Positions 7,663 to 14,247 of a stretch of DNA of 36,840 bases are shown piece by piece (the stretch's first letter is position 1; the number at the start of each line of letters is the position of its first letter). The DNA lies in contig VBCY01000037.1 in the NCBI GenBank assembly GCA_005882995.1, positions 1-36,840 on the forward strand, written 5' to 3'. Both the position numbers and the translations under genes were made by a program. The stretch comes from Betaproteobacteria bacterium. Lineage in GTDB: Bacteria; Pseudomonadota; Gammaproteobacteria; Burkholderiales; Casimicrobiaceae. A model generated the notes under the pieces. It had not been told where the DNA came from and did not search any database. It was given only the letters and a program-made list of their open reading frames with translations.

Positions 7663-8583
7663 ATGCCTTCGCACCAGACCGCGCTTTCGCGCGCACTCGA
7701 TAACCGCACCTTCCTCGGGTTGCTGTTCATGCTCCCCGCTGCGGCCATCCTGCTGATGTTTCTCACCTACCCGCTGGGTTTGGGCACGTGGCTCGGCTTC
7801 ACCGACACCAAGATCGGCCGCAGCGGTATCTGGATCGGCTTGGAGAACTACGAGTTTCTGTGGGGCGACGCCGTCACGCGACTGGCGCTATTCAACACGC
7901 TCTTCTACACCTTCGTTGCCAGCGTCATCAAGTTCGCGCTCGGGTTGTGGCTCGCGCTGTTGCTCAACAAGCACCTTCCGTTCAAGGCGTTCTTCCGTGC
8001 CGTAGTGCTCCTACCGTTCATCGTTCCGACTGCTCTGTCGGCGCTCGCCTTCTGGTGGATTTACGACGCGCAGTTCTCGGTCATCAGCTGGGTGTTGATG
8101 AGGATGGGCATCATCCACCAGTACATCGATTTTCTAGGCGAGCCATGGCTCGCGCGCTTTTCGACGATTGCGGCGAACATCTGGCGCGGAGTACCGTTCG
8201 TTGCGATTACGCTGCTAGCAGGGCTGCAGACCATCTCGCCCTCTTACTACGAAGCCGCGAGCCTCGACGGTGCTTCGCCCTGGCAGCAGTTCCGTCACGT
8301 AACGCTGCCGATGCTCACCCCGATCATCGCGGTGGTGATGACATTCTCAGTTCTGTTCACGTTCACCGACTTTCAGTTGATCTACGTGCTGACGCGCGGC
8401 GGGCCGCTCAACGCGACACATCTGATGGCGACGCTTTCGTTCCAGCGCGCCATATCCGGCGGGAATCTCGGCGAGGGCGCGGCGATCGCCACCGCGATGG
8501 TGCCGTTCCTGCTGGCAGCGATCCTGATCAGCTACTACGGGCTGCAGCGGCGGGCGTGGCAGCAGGGGAGCGGAGACAAATGA
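7663..8583 (+). CDS. ABC importer permease 1 (MalF-like, CUT1)
   Basis: 306 residues from the ATG at 7663 (MPSHQTALSRALDN). The frame is open further upstream, but those codons translate the REP-like palindrome and are not protein. About six hydrophobic segments are visible, beginning FLGLLFMLPAAAILLMFLTYP. The cytoplasmic EAA loop that docks on the ATPase is YYEAASLDGASPWQQF, about 100 residues from the C-terminus as usual. It forms the inner-membrane channel with the next gene product, whose ATG overlaps this stop codon (ATGA at 8580-8583), indicating translational coupling. Confidence 0.93.
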   Translation: MPSHQTALSRALDNRTFLGLLFMLPAAAILLMFLTYPLGLGTWLGFTDTKIGRSGIWIGLENYEFLWGDAVTRLALFNTLFYTFVASVIKFALGLWLALLLNKHLPFKAFFRAVVLLPFIVPTALSALAFWWIYDAQFSVISWVLMRMGIIHQYIDFLGEPWLARFSTIAANIWRGVPFVAITLLAGLQTISPSYYEAASLDGASPWQQFRHVTLPMLTPIIAVVMTFSVLFTFTDFQLIYVLTRGGPLNATHLMATLSFQRAISGGNLGEGAAIATAMVPFLLAAILISYYGLQRRAWQQGSGDK

Positions 8584-9467
8584 CCACAGCCGACGCGACC
8601 CGGCAGATCGTCGACACCCAGGGCATGAACTATCTGGTGTCGCTGCCGCGGCGAATAGTCACGATCTACCTGCCGCTGGGTGCGTTCCTGTTCGTGCTGC
8701 TTTTTCCGTTTTATTGGATGGTGGTGACAACCTTCAAGCCCAACGAGGAATTGTTGTCGCGCGAAGGCAATCCGTTCTGGGTGAAGGCGCCAACACTCGC
8801 TCATATCAAGAAACTTCTCTTCGATACCGCCTACCCCGAGTGGCTATGGAACACCATTCTGGTGTCGGTCGTGTCGACCTTCCTATCGATTTTCTGCAGT
8901 GTGCTTGCGGCCTACGCGATCGAGCGGCTGCGCTTCCGCGGCTCGCGCTACGTCGGCATGAGCATCTTTCTCGCCTACCTTGTGCCGCCTTCGATCCTAT
9001 TTATTCCTCTAGCGGCGATGGTGTACAAGCTCGATCTTTTCGATACACGACTGGCGCTCATTCTCACCTATCCGACGTTTCTCATCCCATTCTGTACCTG
9101 GCTCCTGATGGGCTATTTCAAGTCGATCCCGTTCGAGTTGGAGGAATGCGCTCTGATCGACGGCGCCAGCCGCCTGCAGATTCTGGTGAAGATCGTGCTG
9201 CCGCTCGCGATCCCGGGACTCATTTCCGCCGGGATCTTTGCTTTTACCTTGTCGTGGAACGAATTCATTTATGCCCTCACGTTCGTCTCCTCGTCGGAGG
9301 TGAAAACCGTCCCCGTAGGTGTGGTGACCGAGTTGGTCGAGGGAGACGTCTACCACTGGGGGTCACTGATGGCAGGTGCACTGTTCGGCTCGCTGCCGGT
9401 AGCCATCCTGTATTCGTTTTTCGTCGAGTATTACGTCTCCGGGCTCACCGGGGCGGTCAAGGAATAA
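8580..9467 (+). CDS. ABC importer permease 2 (MalG-like, CUT1)
   Basis: 295 residues from the ATG at 8580, which overlaps the previous stop codon. A much longer open frame running through the previous gene in this phase is an artefact. Around six membrane segments are seen, from [21 protein letters not shown] onward in the N-terminal half. The EAA-type docking loop is [15 protein letters not shown], with Cys in place of the usual second Ala, a common variation. It pairs with the MalF-like permease in the inner membrane. Last gene of the importer operon; 88 bases separate it from grxD. Confidence 0.93.
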   Translation: MTTADATRQIVDTQGMNYLVSLPRRIVTIYLPLGAFLFVLLFPFYWMVVTTFKPNEELLSREGNPFWVKAPTLAHIKKLLFDTAYPEWLWNTILVSVVSTFLSIFCSVLAAYAIERLRFRGSRYVGMSIFLAYLVPPSILFIPLAAMVYKLDLFDTRLALILTYPTFLIPFCTWLLMGYFKSIPFELEECALIDGASRLQILVKIVLPLAIPGLISAGIFAFTLSWNEFIYALTFVSSSEVKTVPVGVVTELVEGDVYHWGSLMAGALFGSLPVAILYSFFVEYYVSGLTGAVKE

Positions 9468-9555
9468 CCCTTTCCTTGCGAGTGTTGAAATTCGCGGGGA
9501 TAAACGCAAGCTCGGGTACAATCACCCTATCCGCAACGATTCAAGGTCAGAAGCA

Positions 9556-9846
9556 ATGAGCACCGAAGACACCATCCGAGAGCAAATCACCCAGCATCCC
9601 GTCGTTCTGTACATGAAGGGCACCCCACAGTTTCCGCAGTGCGGCTTTTCCAACGCGGCGGTGCAAATGCTCAAGGGTTGCGGCGTGAACAGCTTCTTTT
9701 CGGTCAACGTGCTTGCCGACGACTCCGTCCGTCAGGGCATCAAGGACTATTCGAACTGGCCGACCATCCCTCAGCTCTACGTCAAGGGGGAATTCGTCGG
9801 CGGCGCCGACATCCAAGGGTCGCCTGGAAGAACTCGGCCGGCTTGA
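9556..9846 (+). CDS. grxD: Grx4-type monothiol glutaredoxin, C-terminus replaced (truncated)
   Basis: The N-terminal 86 residues are a clear Grx4-family monothiol glutaredoxin: [11 protein letters not shown], active site CGFS within [11 protein letters not shown], and the glutathione-binding [11 protein letters not shown] and GEFVGGADI. Family members carry and transfer Fe-S clusters in the cytoplasm. Homology stops after the Ile codon at 9811-9813. The normal end, a helix of about 16 residues beginning like MxEMYxxGEL, is replaced by ten unrelated residues ([10 protein letters not shown]) that are antisense to usher sequence. The resulting 96-residue product keeps Cys but lacks the final helix, so activity is doubtful. 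Loss of this usually conserved gene's end would be surprising in a living genome unless another copy exists. Ribosome site AAGGTCAG precedes the ATG. Confidence 0.85.
   Translation: MSTEDTIREQITQHPVVLYMKGTPQFPQCGFSNAAVQMLKGCGVNSFFSVNVLADDSVRQGIKDYSNWPTIPQLYVKGEFVGGADIQGSPGRTRPA
9813..9818. other. Fusion point between grxD and the pilus usher gene
   Basis: Plus-strand homology to Grx4 ends at 9813 and minus-strand usher homology (KPAEFFQAT) ends at about 9818. Two convergent genes therefore both lose their 3' ends at the same few bases. A deletion, an inversion end or an assembly join would each produce this. No insertion sequence, target duplication or long repeat is visible. Confidence 0.7.
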
Positions 9847-12033
9847 CTTCCGCGCCCGACCTGATCTTGAGCGTGCCCATCACGGCTTGCAGGCGTTTCG
9901 CGTGGAAGTCGATCACGGCGCCGCCCCGATACGCGGGGGAGACCACCCGCATCGATTCCGGGAACGAGAATTCGAGCGGGACGTTCGCGGTGTTGATCGA
10001 GATCTGGTTGTCGACGAACGATGTCAGCGTCGGCAACACTACCATCCCATTCGCGTCGGTCTTGCCGATCTCTTCGCTGTTGACAAATACGCGCACGCCT
10101 TCGATGTTGTCCACCTTGCCGACTCCGAAGGCGTCGGTGACTGGGCGCCCCACCGAAAACGCACCGCCGACCCAGGTGAAGCCGCCGGCGGCTGAGATCG
10201 CGTAGCTGCTGTGCGAGCCATTTCCGTCGTTCTGCTGCAAGGCACTGCCGCGCAGGATGCCCCAGCGCGAGTTGTACTGGAAGGACGGAGTGAACACCGT
10301 CGCGGTTCCCTCGGGCGAGCCGACGCTCTCAGCAGCGATCGTATATCCCAGGCCATCGCCCACAGGCTGCGCTTTCTGGAACTGCGCGGCCTCGGTGTTG
10401 ATACCCTGGAAGCGCTCGTAACGAGCCGACACCGCGTAATTTGCGTCGAAGTTGTAGACGAATCCGGCGAAGACGTTGGTGTTGCTGTCCTGTCCGCGTG
10501 TGCTCATGACGGTCACGAAGAAACTCGCACGGCCGTCGAACAGCGGCCGCCCGTAGCTCAGGCTCGCCGAGCTGCTGTCTTGCCCGCCGTAGGTCTTCAG
10601 CGTGGAGTAGCCCGCAGAGATCGACCCGACCACCACGTCAGTGTAGCCGACGGTAGCGTTGATCTCGTAGTTGCGCTTGTCGATGCCGGTCTGTATGAGC
10701 TGGGTGTAGTTCGGGCTTGCTTGCGCAGCAGCAGCCCCGCGTTGAAGTGGGTGCCGGAATACGTGTAGCTCGCGAGCGCGCCACCGCCGCTGCGGCCATC
10801 ATTGCCGCTGGCTGCCCCCGACACGTTCAGCAGCCCCGCCGTTCCAAGCACCACAGTCGCCGTCGCGCCCGCGTTGTATACGCCGCTCTTTCCTTCGCCG
10901 CGGGCCCGGAGCGTGAGCGAGTCGGTTACGCCGTAGCGGTGAAAGCCCGCGAACGCCAGCGGGCCGTAGTCGTTGCTCTCGACTCCGTACATCTGCCGCG
11001 CGGCGCCAAGGTTGTAGCTGTATTCGTGCAGGCCGGTCTTCAGCGGAACCTGGGTCGAGTAGAAGGGGGCGCTGATCTTCTGCTCGCGACCAAACGAGTC
11101 GCGGATGACGAGCTGCACATTGCGCAGACCCGGTGCCTGGGTGATATCACGTAAGTCGAAGTCGCCGGCTGGAAGCCGGAGTGTCCTCACCCGTTGGCCG
11201 TCGATATAGACATCGACCTCGGACGGCGTGCGCAGCATCCCGGAGAGGTTCTGCTGGGGGTAGCTCACGAAATATGGGTTCATGCTGTAGAGCTTGGAGT
11301 AACTCACCCCACCCATGCCGACCGACGACGAGAGATCTCCGGCGCTGACGACGAAATCGCCCAGTACGGTGCGCACCAGCGTGTCACGGTCGTCGCGAAT
11401 GAGACTCGTCATCAGACGGACGAACCTATGGTCGGAGGGCGCCCCGTAATATGTCGAGTCGCTGAGAAACAGGAAATCGCCGACGCGCGCGCCCAGCTCG
11501 CTCGCCACCCCGGTCAGGTCGCGCTGTCCGGCGTTGCCTCCCGCATAGCTCAGGTCGTAGTTGAAAAAGGCGCTGGCGCTGGTCGGATAGAAGACGGTCT
11601 GCTTTCTTCCAGCCGCGAAATCCACAGTGCTGGCTGGAAGGAGCTTGGGATCGACGGTCAGCTCCAGCGCGAGTTTTTTCTCGTCGAACACGACGCTCAT
11701 CCCGTCGATCGATTTCAGCGCGATCATTTCTTCGCCATCGATGTTCCGGGTGCGGCCGCGCACGTTGGCGAAGCCCATGGCTTTCAGGTCTTCGACGCGG
11801 ATAAGGAAATCACCGTTCCACGCGCTGACGAAGAATTGGCCTTTGTTGGAGCTGTTGAGCGCTACCTGTACTACCAGCGTCTCCGGCCCTGCGCCGCCGA
11901 GCATGGCGAGCAGCGGTGGCCCCTCGGCGGCGACCGATGGCCGTGCGCAAACCATAAAAACCAGCGCGAGGGCGCCGATTCCGCCCGCAACGCGGCCTCG
12001 CGCCTGCCGTGCGCGGCCGTGAGGGCAAGCCAT
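9818..12033 (-). pseudogene. Outer-membrane usher of a Csu-type pilus, frameshifted and 3'-truncated
   Basis: The 5' part (12033 to about 10720) encodes a signal peptide (GALALVFMVCARPSVAAEG) and the usher N-domain and barrel, with PSEVDVYIDGQRVRTLRLPAG and an LRNVQLVIRDSFGRE stretch. At about 10715-10724 the frame shifts. After HFNAGLLLRKQ the continuation is ASPNYTQLIQTGIDKRNYE in another frame, which stays open to the fusion point and includes GVRVFVNSEEIGKTDANG and FPESMRVVSPAYRGGAVIDF. A single-base change in AAGCAAGCC would restore the frame. The C-terminal plug-side domain is cut at 9818. The start codon lies 3 bases after the chaperone stop. Ushers translocate and anchor chaperone-bound pilins; this one is predicted to be non-functional. 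Similarity is to the CsuD/archaic class rather than FimD. Confidence 0.85.
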
Positions 12034-12036
12034 CGT

Positions 12037-12861
12037 CTACTCGCAGCTCGCGCGGCTCACGTCGAGGCGGCGGCTCAGGGTGAATTGCGCGGTCTTGGCC
12101 GCGACCTCCAAGGTCGCAAGTTGCGCGCACACGTCCCTGGGTATGGCCGTGGTGTAGCGTTTGGTGCTGCCCGCAAGCAGGTAGCGCTCGTCGAGCTTCC
12201 GAGCAAAGACCTCGGTACCCTGGGCGTCGCGTCCCGTGAGCTCGATGCCGTCGTCCATCCGGAAGTGCTCATTGCCGGCATTCTTCAGGACAAGCAGGAG
12301 TTGGCCGCGGGCCACGGCCGCACTGGCAATTTCGCCCCTGGCCTGATGCACGGGCGACTTGCCAAAGGTCGGCAGCGCGAAGCGCACATTGACCGCCACA
12401 CGCACGCCGGGCGGTAACGGCTCCGGATTCGGTGAGGGGATCTTTTCGATGAACAGACGGAACGTCCGCTCGGCGGTGACCGGAACACTCTTGATGCCGA
12501 CCCTGACGACGCGCGATTCGTTGGGTTCGATCGACAGGATCTTGGGGAAGAACACGATCTCGGTCGTATCCGAATAGCGGTCCGTGCCTTCGCCGTCCTG
12601 TGTCCATTCCATCGTCTTCAGTTGAAAGTCGATGCGATCCTTGCCGGTGTTCGTTAGCGTGACAACCGTGCTTCGCGCCTCACGGTCGAGTTCCATTCGC
12701 ATCGGGCTCACGGTGTACTCGCTCGCCAGCGCGGGCAGTGCGGCGAGCGCCCATGCGACTGCGACCAGTGCACGCAACGTCTTCTCTCGAAGCACGCCGA
12801 TCAGTGTTGGCCGCGACGGGCGCGATCCGCAGGCTCGGGTTTGCTCGGAAGCTATCGTCAT
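12037..12861 (-). CDS. Periplasmic pilus chaperone, PapD-like (Csu-type)
   Basis: 274 residues from the ATG at 12861. Upstream in-frame codons belong to the pilin gene read in another frame. A signal peptide is visible (LRALVAVAWALAALPALAS). The mature part starts EYTVSPMRMELD and has the two Ig-like domains of the family, with the edge-strand motif STVVTLTNTGKDRIDFQLK, PKILSIEPNESRVVRVG and the interdomain FRLFIEKIP. It donates a strand to pilin subunits in the periplasm and delivers them to the usher. The start overlaps the stop of the upstream pilin gene by one base (TGATG), and the usher starts 3 bases after its own stop, so the three are translationally linked. Confidence 0.92.
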   Translation of the reverse strand: MTIASEQTRACGSRPSRPTLIGVLREKTLRALVAVAWALAALPALASEYTVSPMRMELDREARSTVVTLTNTGKDRIDFQLKTMEWTQDGEGTDRYSDTTEIVFFPKILSIEPNESRVVRVGIKSVPVTAERTFRLFIEKIPSPNPEPLPPGVRVAVNVRFALPTFGKSPVHQARGEIASAAVARGQLLLVLKNAGNEHFRMDDGIELTGRDAQGTEVFARKLDERYLLAGSTKRYTTAIPRDVCAQLATLEVAAKTAQFTLSRRLDVSRASCE

Positions 12862-13307
12862 CAGGGAAAGATCGTCATGGTCAGCGTGTCGGAATAGTCG
12901 CCGACATAGGCGTTCTGGTAATCGGTGGCGACGATCTGCCCGTTGAGCGTGATCTTGGTGCCTGGCACGTTGACGCTGCTGATCGAGTAGGCCATGTACT
13001 CGGTCTGCGTGAGGTGCTTGAGCCGGTAGGCACCGGGACCGCTGTCGTTCGCTCCGGTGATGGTGAATGTCGCGTTGGCGTTGCCCGTGCACTTGTAGTT
13101 CACTGTGACGCTGAAAGTCGCCGGCGAGCTGAGCGTCGGATTGATCACGCCGAAGCTCGTGCTCCCTGGTTCGTTAGGATTGAACGCGCAGCTTTGGCCG
13201 AGCGCCGGCATCGCCGCGGCCAGGGCGAGAGCAAGAACAGTCGTGCGAAGCACGTTTGACCACGCGCGTTCGACGCGACAATGCGATCTCATGGCCCGAG
13301 TGCGCAT
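12861..13307 (-). CDS. Spore coat U (SCPU) domain pilin, second subunit
   Basis: 148 residues. A hydrophobic signal peptide (VLALALAAAMPALG) is followed by a mature SCPU domain with two Cys (QSCAFN and YKCTG) and the typical C-terminal strand YQNAYVGDYSDTLTMTIFP, close to the end of the first pilin. ATG codons at 13307 and 13292 are both possible starts, and neither has a clear ribosome site. It is presumably a minor subunit of the Csu-type pilus (inference from its position behind the first pilin). The stop overlaps the chaperone start. An intercistronic hairpin lies just upstream. Confidence 0.9.
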   Translation of the reverse strand: MRTRAMRSHCRVERAWSNVLRTTVLALALAAAMPALGQSCAFNPNEPGSTSFGVINPTLSSPATFSVTVNYKCTGNANATFTITGANDSGPGAYRLKHLTQTEYMAYSISSVNVPGTKITLNGQIVATDYQNAYVGDYSDTLTMTIFP

Positions 13308-13309
13308 GG

Positions 13310-13350
13310 CCCAAACGAAACCCCGCGGACAGTGTGTGACTGCCCGCGGG
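13310..13350 (-). promoter_or_regulatory. Intercistronic hairpin after the first pilin (terminator-like)
   Basis: On the minus strand CCCGCGGGCAGT (13350-13339) pairs with ACTGTCCGCGGG (13333-13322): 12 bp including one G-U pair, with a 5-base loop. GTTTCGTTTGG follows. The T-run is broken, so it is likely a partial terminator or mRNA-stabilising hairpin that lets much more first pilin be made than downstream assembly proteins (inference). Confidence 0.6.
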
Positions 13351-13373
13351 CCCGCTGTCCCGTGCTAGCTGTC

Positions 13374-13874
13374 CTAGGGGGCGATGGTGAGAGTGACTGT
13401 ATCGGCGTAGCTGCCCACGTTCGCGTTCTGGTAATCCGCGATGAGGGTCTGTCCGGTGACGGCGAATGAGATGTCGTTGGCGCCACCGCCGGTGCCGTTA
13501 CCGGTGCCGGAGGTGACGCTGCTCAGCGTATAGCGGATGCAATTCGTCGCGGCCGTGCAGTCAGTCGCGGTCGAGAGCTTCATGCGGTTGTTGGCGCCGC
13601 CAGACGCGCTCTCCCACAGGCCGTCGTCGGATGTGACCGTGTACGCCTGACCTTTGGTGCAGCTGAACTTGCCGCCGCTCCAGACCGCGTTCACGGTTCC
13701 GCCGGTGGCCGGATTCAGCGCGCCGAACGCGAGCGTCGATGTCGCATCGACGATCTTGCAGACGCCCGTCACGCTGGCGCTGACGGTAATCACATGCGTG
13801 CCGCCGGCGGAGGCGATGCCGGCAGTCGTCGCCAGCGCTCCAGCGAGAAGGAACTTGATGGCTGTTCTTTTCAT
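13374..13874 (-). CDS. Spore coat U (SCPU) domain pilin, probable major subunit
   Basis: 166 residues. The signal peptide MKRTAIKFLLAGALATTAGIASAG is followed by an SCPU domain beginning THVITVSASVTGVCKIVDA, with Cys pairs (GVCKI, FSCTKG; TDCTAATNC) and ending YQNANVGSYADTVTLTIAP. This is the class of subunit polymerised in CsuA/B-type (archaic) chaperone-usher pili used for biofilm attachment. An AGAGGT ribosome site precedes the ATG. First gene of the operon, followed by a strong hairpin and then the second pilin, chaperone and usher. A sigma54-type promoter lies about 190 bases upstream. The gene itself is intact although the usher downstream is broken. Confidence 0.92.
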   Translation of the reverse strand: MKRTAIKFLLAGALATTAGIASAGGTHVITVSASVTGVCKIVDATSTLAFGALNPATGGTVNAVWSGGKFSCTKGQAYTVTSDDGLWESASGGANNRMKLSTATDCTAATNCIRYTLSSVTSGTGNGTGGGANDISFAVTGQTLIADYQNANVGSYADTVTLTIAP

Positions 13875-13959
13875 TTGCTTACCTCTTCAATGTGTGTGTC
13901 TCTTGGTGGATGGTTTCCTCGCCTCCGCCGCAAAACCCAGGCAGAGCCGAGAAATCCAC

Positions 13960-13987
13960 AAAAAAAAGACACCTGAACCGCGTGTCT
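13960..13987 (-). terminator. Terminator-like hairpin in the pilin leader (possible attenuator)
   Basis: On the minus strand AGACAC (13987-13982) pairs with GTGTCT (13972-13967) around a 9-base loop and runs directly into eight T residues (13967-13960). The stem is short, but the T-tract is excellent. It sits between the sigma54-type promoter and the pilin ATG, so it would end transcription in the leader unless overridden. Confidence 0.5.
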
Positions 13988-14065
13988 ACCGCAACAGCAT
14001 CGTCCAGGCTTGCCCGGCGAGCGCTGCGGACTCGCAATCAGGTGCCCACTGCGATGGACCCAAAC

Positions 14066-14081
14066 AGCAACCGCCGTGCCA
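14066..14081 (-). promoter_or_regulatory. Sigma54 (RpoN) -24/-12 promoter of the pilus operon
   Basis: Minus-strand TGGCACGGCGGTTGCT matches every defined position of the sigma54 consensus TGGCACGNNNNTTGCW, with GG and GC exactly 10 bases apart. The predicted start, near 14055, gives a leader of about 180 nt before the first pilin. Sigma54 promoters need an AAA+ activator bound upstream, and none is encoded in the window. Confidence 0.72.
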
Positions 14082-14186
14082 TGCAACAAACATTCTGCGA
14101 ATCAATAGCTTAAATGTCCTTGCCGCACAATGCGGTCCGACAGGTGTGATGCATTCGGATAAGAGATGACCTTCCGGAGCGAATAA

Positions 14187-14207
14187 TCGTTGCCAAGCGG
14201 GCAACGA
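14187..14207 (-). promoter_or_regulatory. Perfect dyad: spoT terminator hairpin or activator site
   Basis: TCGTTGCC (14187-14194) and GGCAACGA (14200-14207) form an 8-bp perfect dyad with a 5-base centre, followed on the minus strand by TTATTCGC. It lies 41 bases past the spoT stop, so it may end that transcript. It is also about 140 bases upstream of the predicted sigma54 start, a usual distance for an enhancer-binding protein site. Both readings are open. Confidence 0.5.
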
Positions 14208-14247
14208 CACGCGGTCGAACCTGACCAGTGAGGCGGATCGGACCGCT

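Larger units (their letters stand above)
13875..14247. other. Intergenic regulatory region between spoT and the pilus operon
   Basis: 373 bases without a gene. In transcription order (minus strand) it holds the dyad at 14207-14187, a perfect sigma54 -24/-12 sequence at 14081-14066, a leader of about 180 nt, a terminator-like hairpin at 13987-13960 and the pilin ribosome site. I see no credible sigma70 promoter for the pilin. Confidence 0.6.

Noticed and set aside
7788-8579. N-terminal extension of permease 2 through permease 1
   Set aside because: An out-of-frame reading of permease 1; the real start is the ATG at 8580 that overlaps the previous stop.
11194-12417. 407-codon plus-strand open frame across usher and chaperone
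   Set aside because: Antisense to two recognisable genes and crosses their boundary; no motif.
13375-14210. Small plus-strand open frames around the pilin promoter region
   Set aside because: They overlap the sigma54 site and the leader hairpin or run antisense to the pilin, and have no ribosome site or recognisable sequence.
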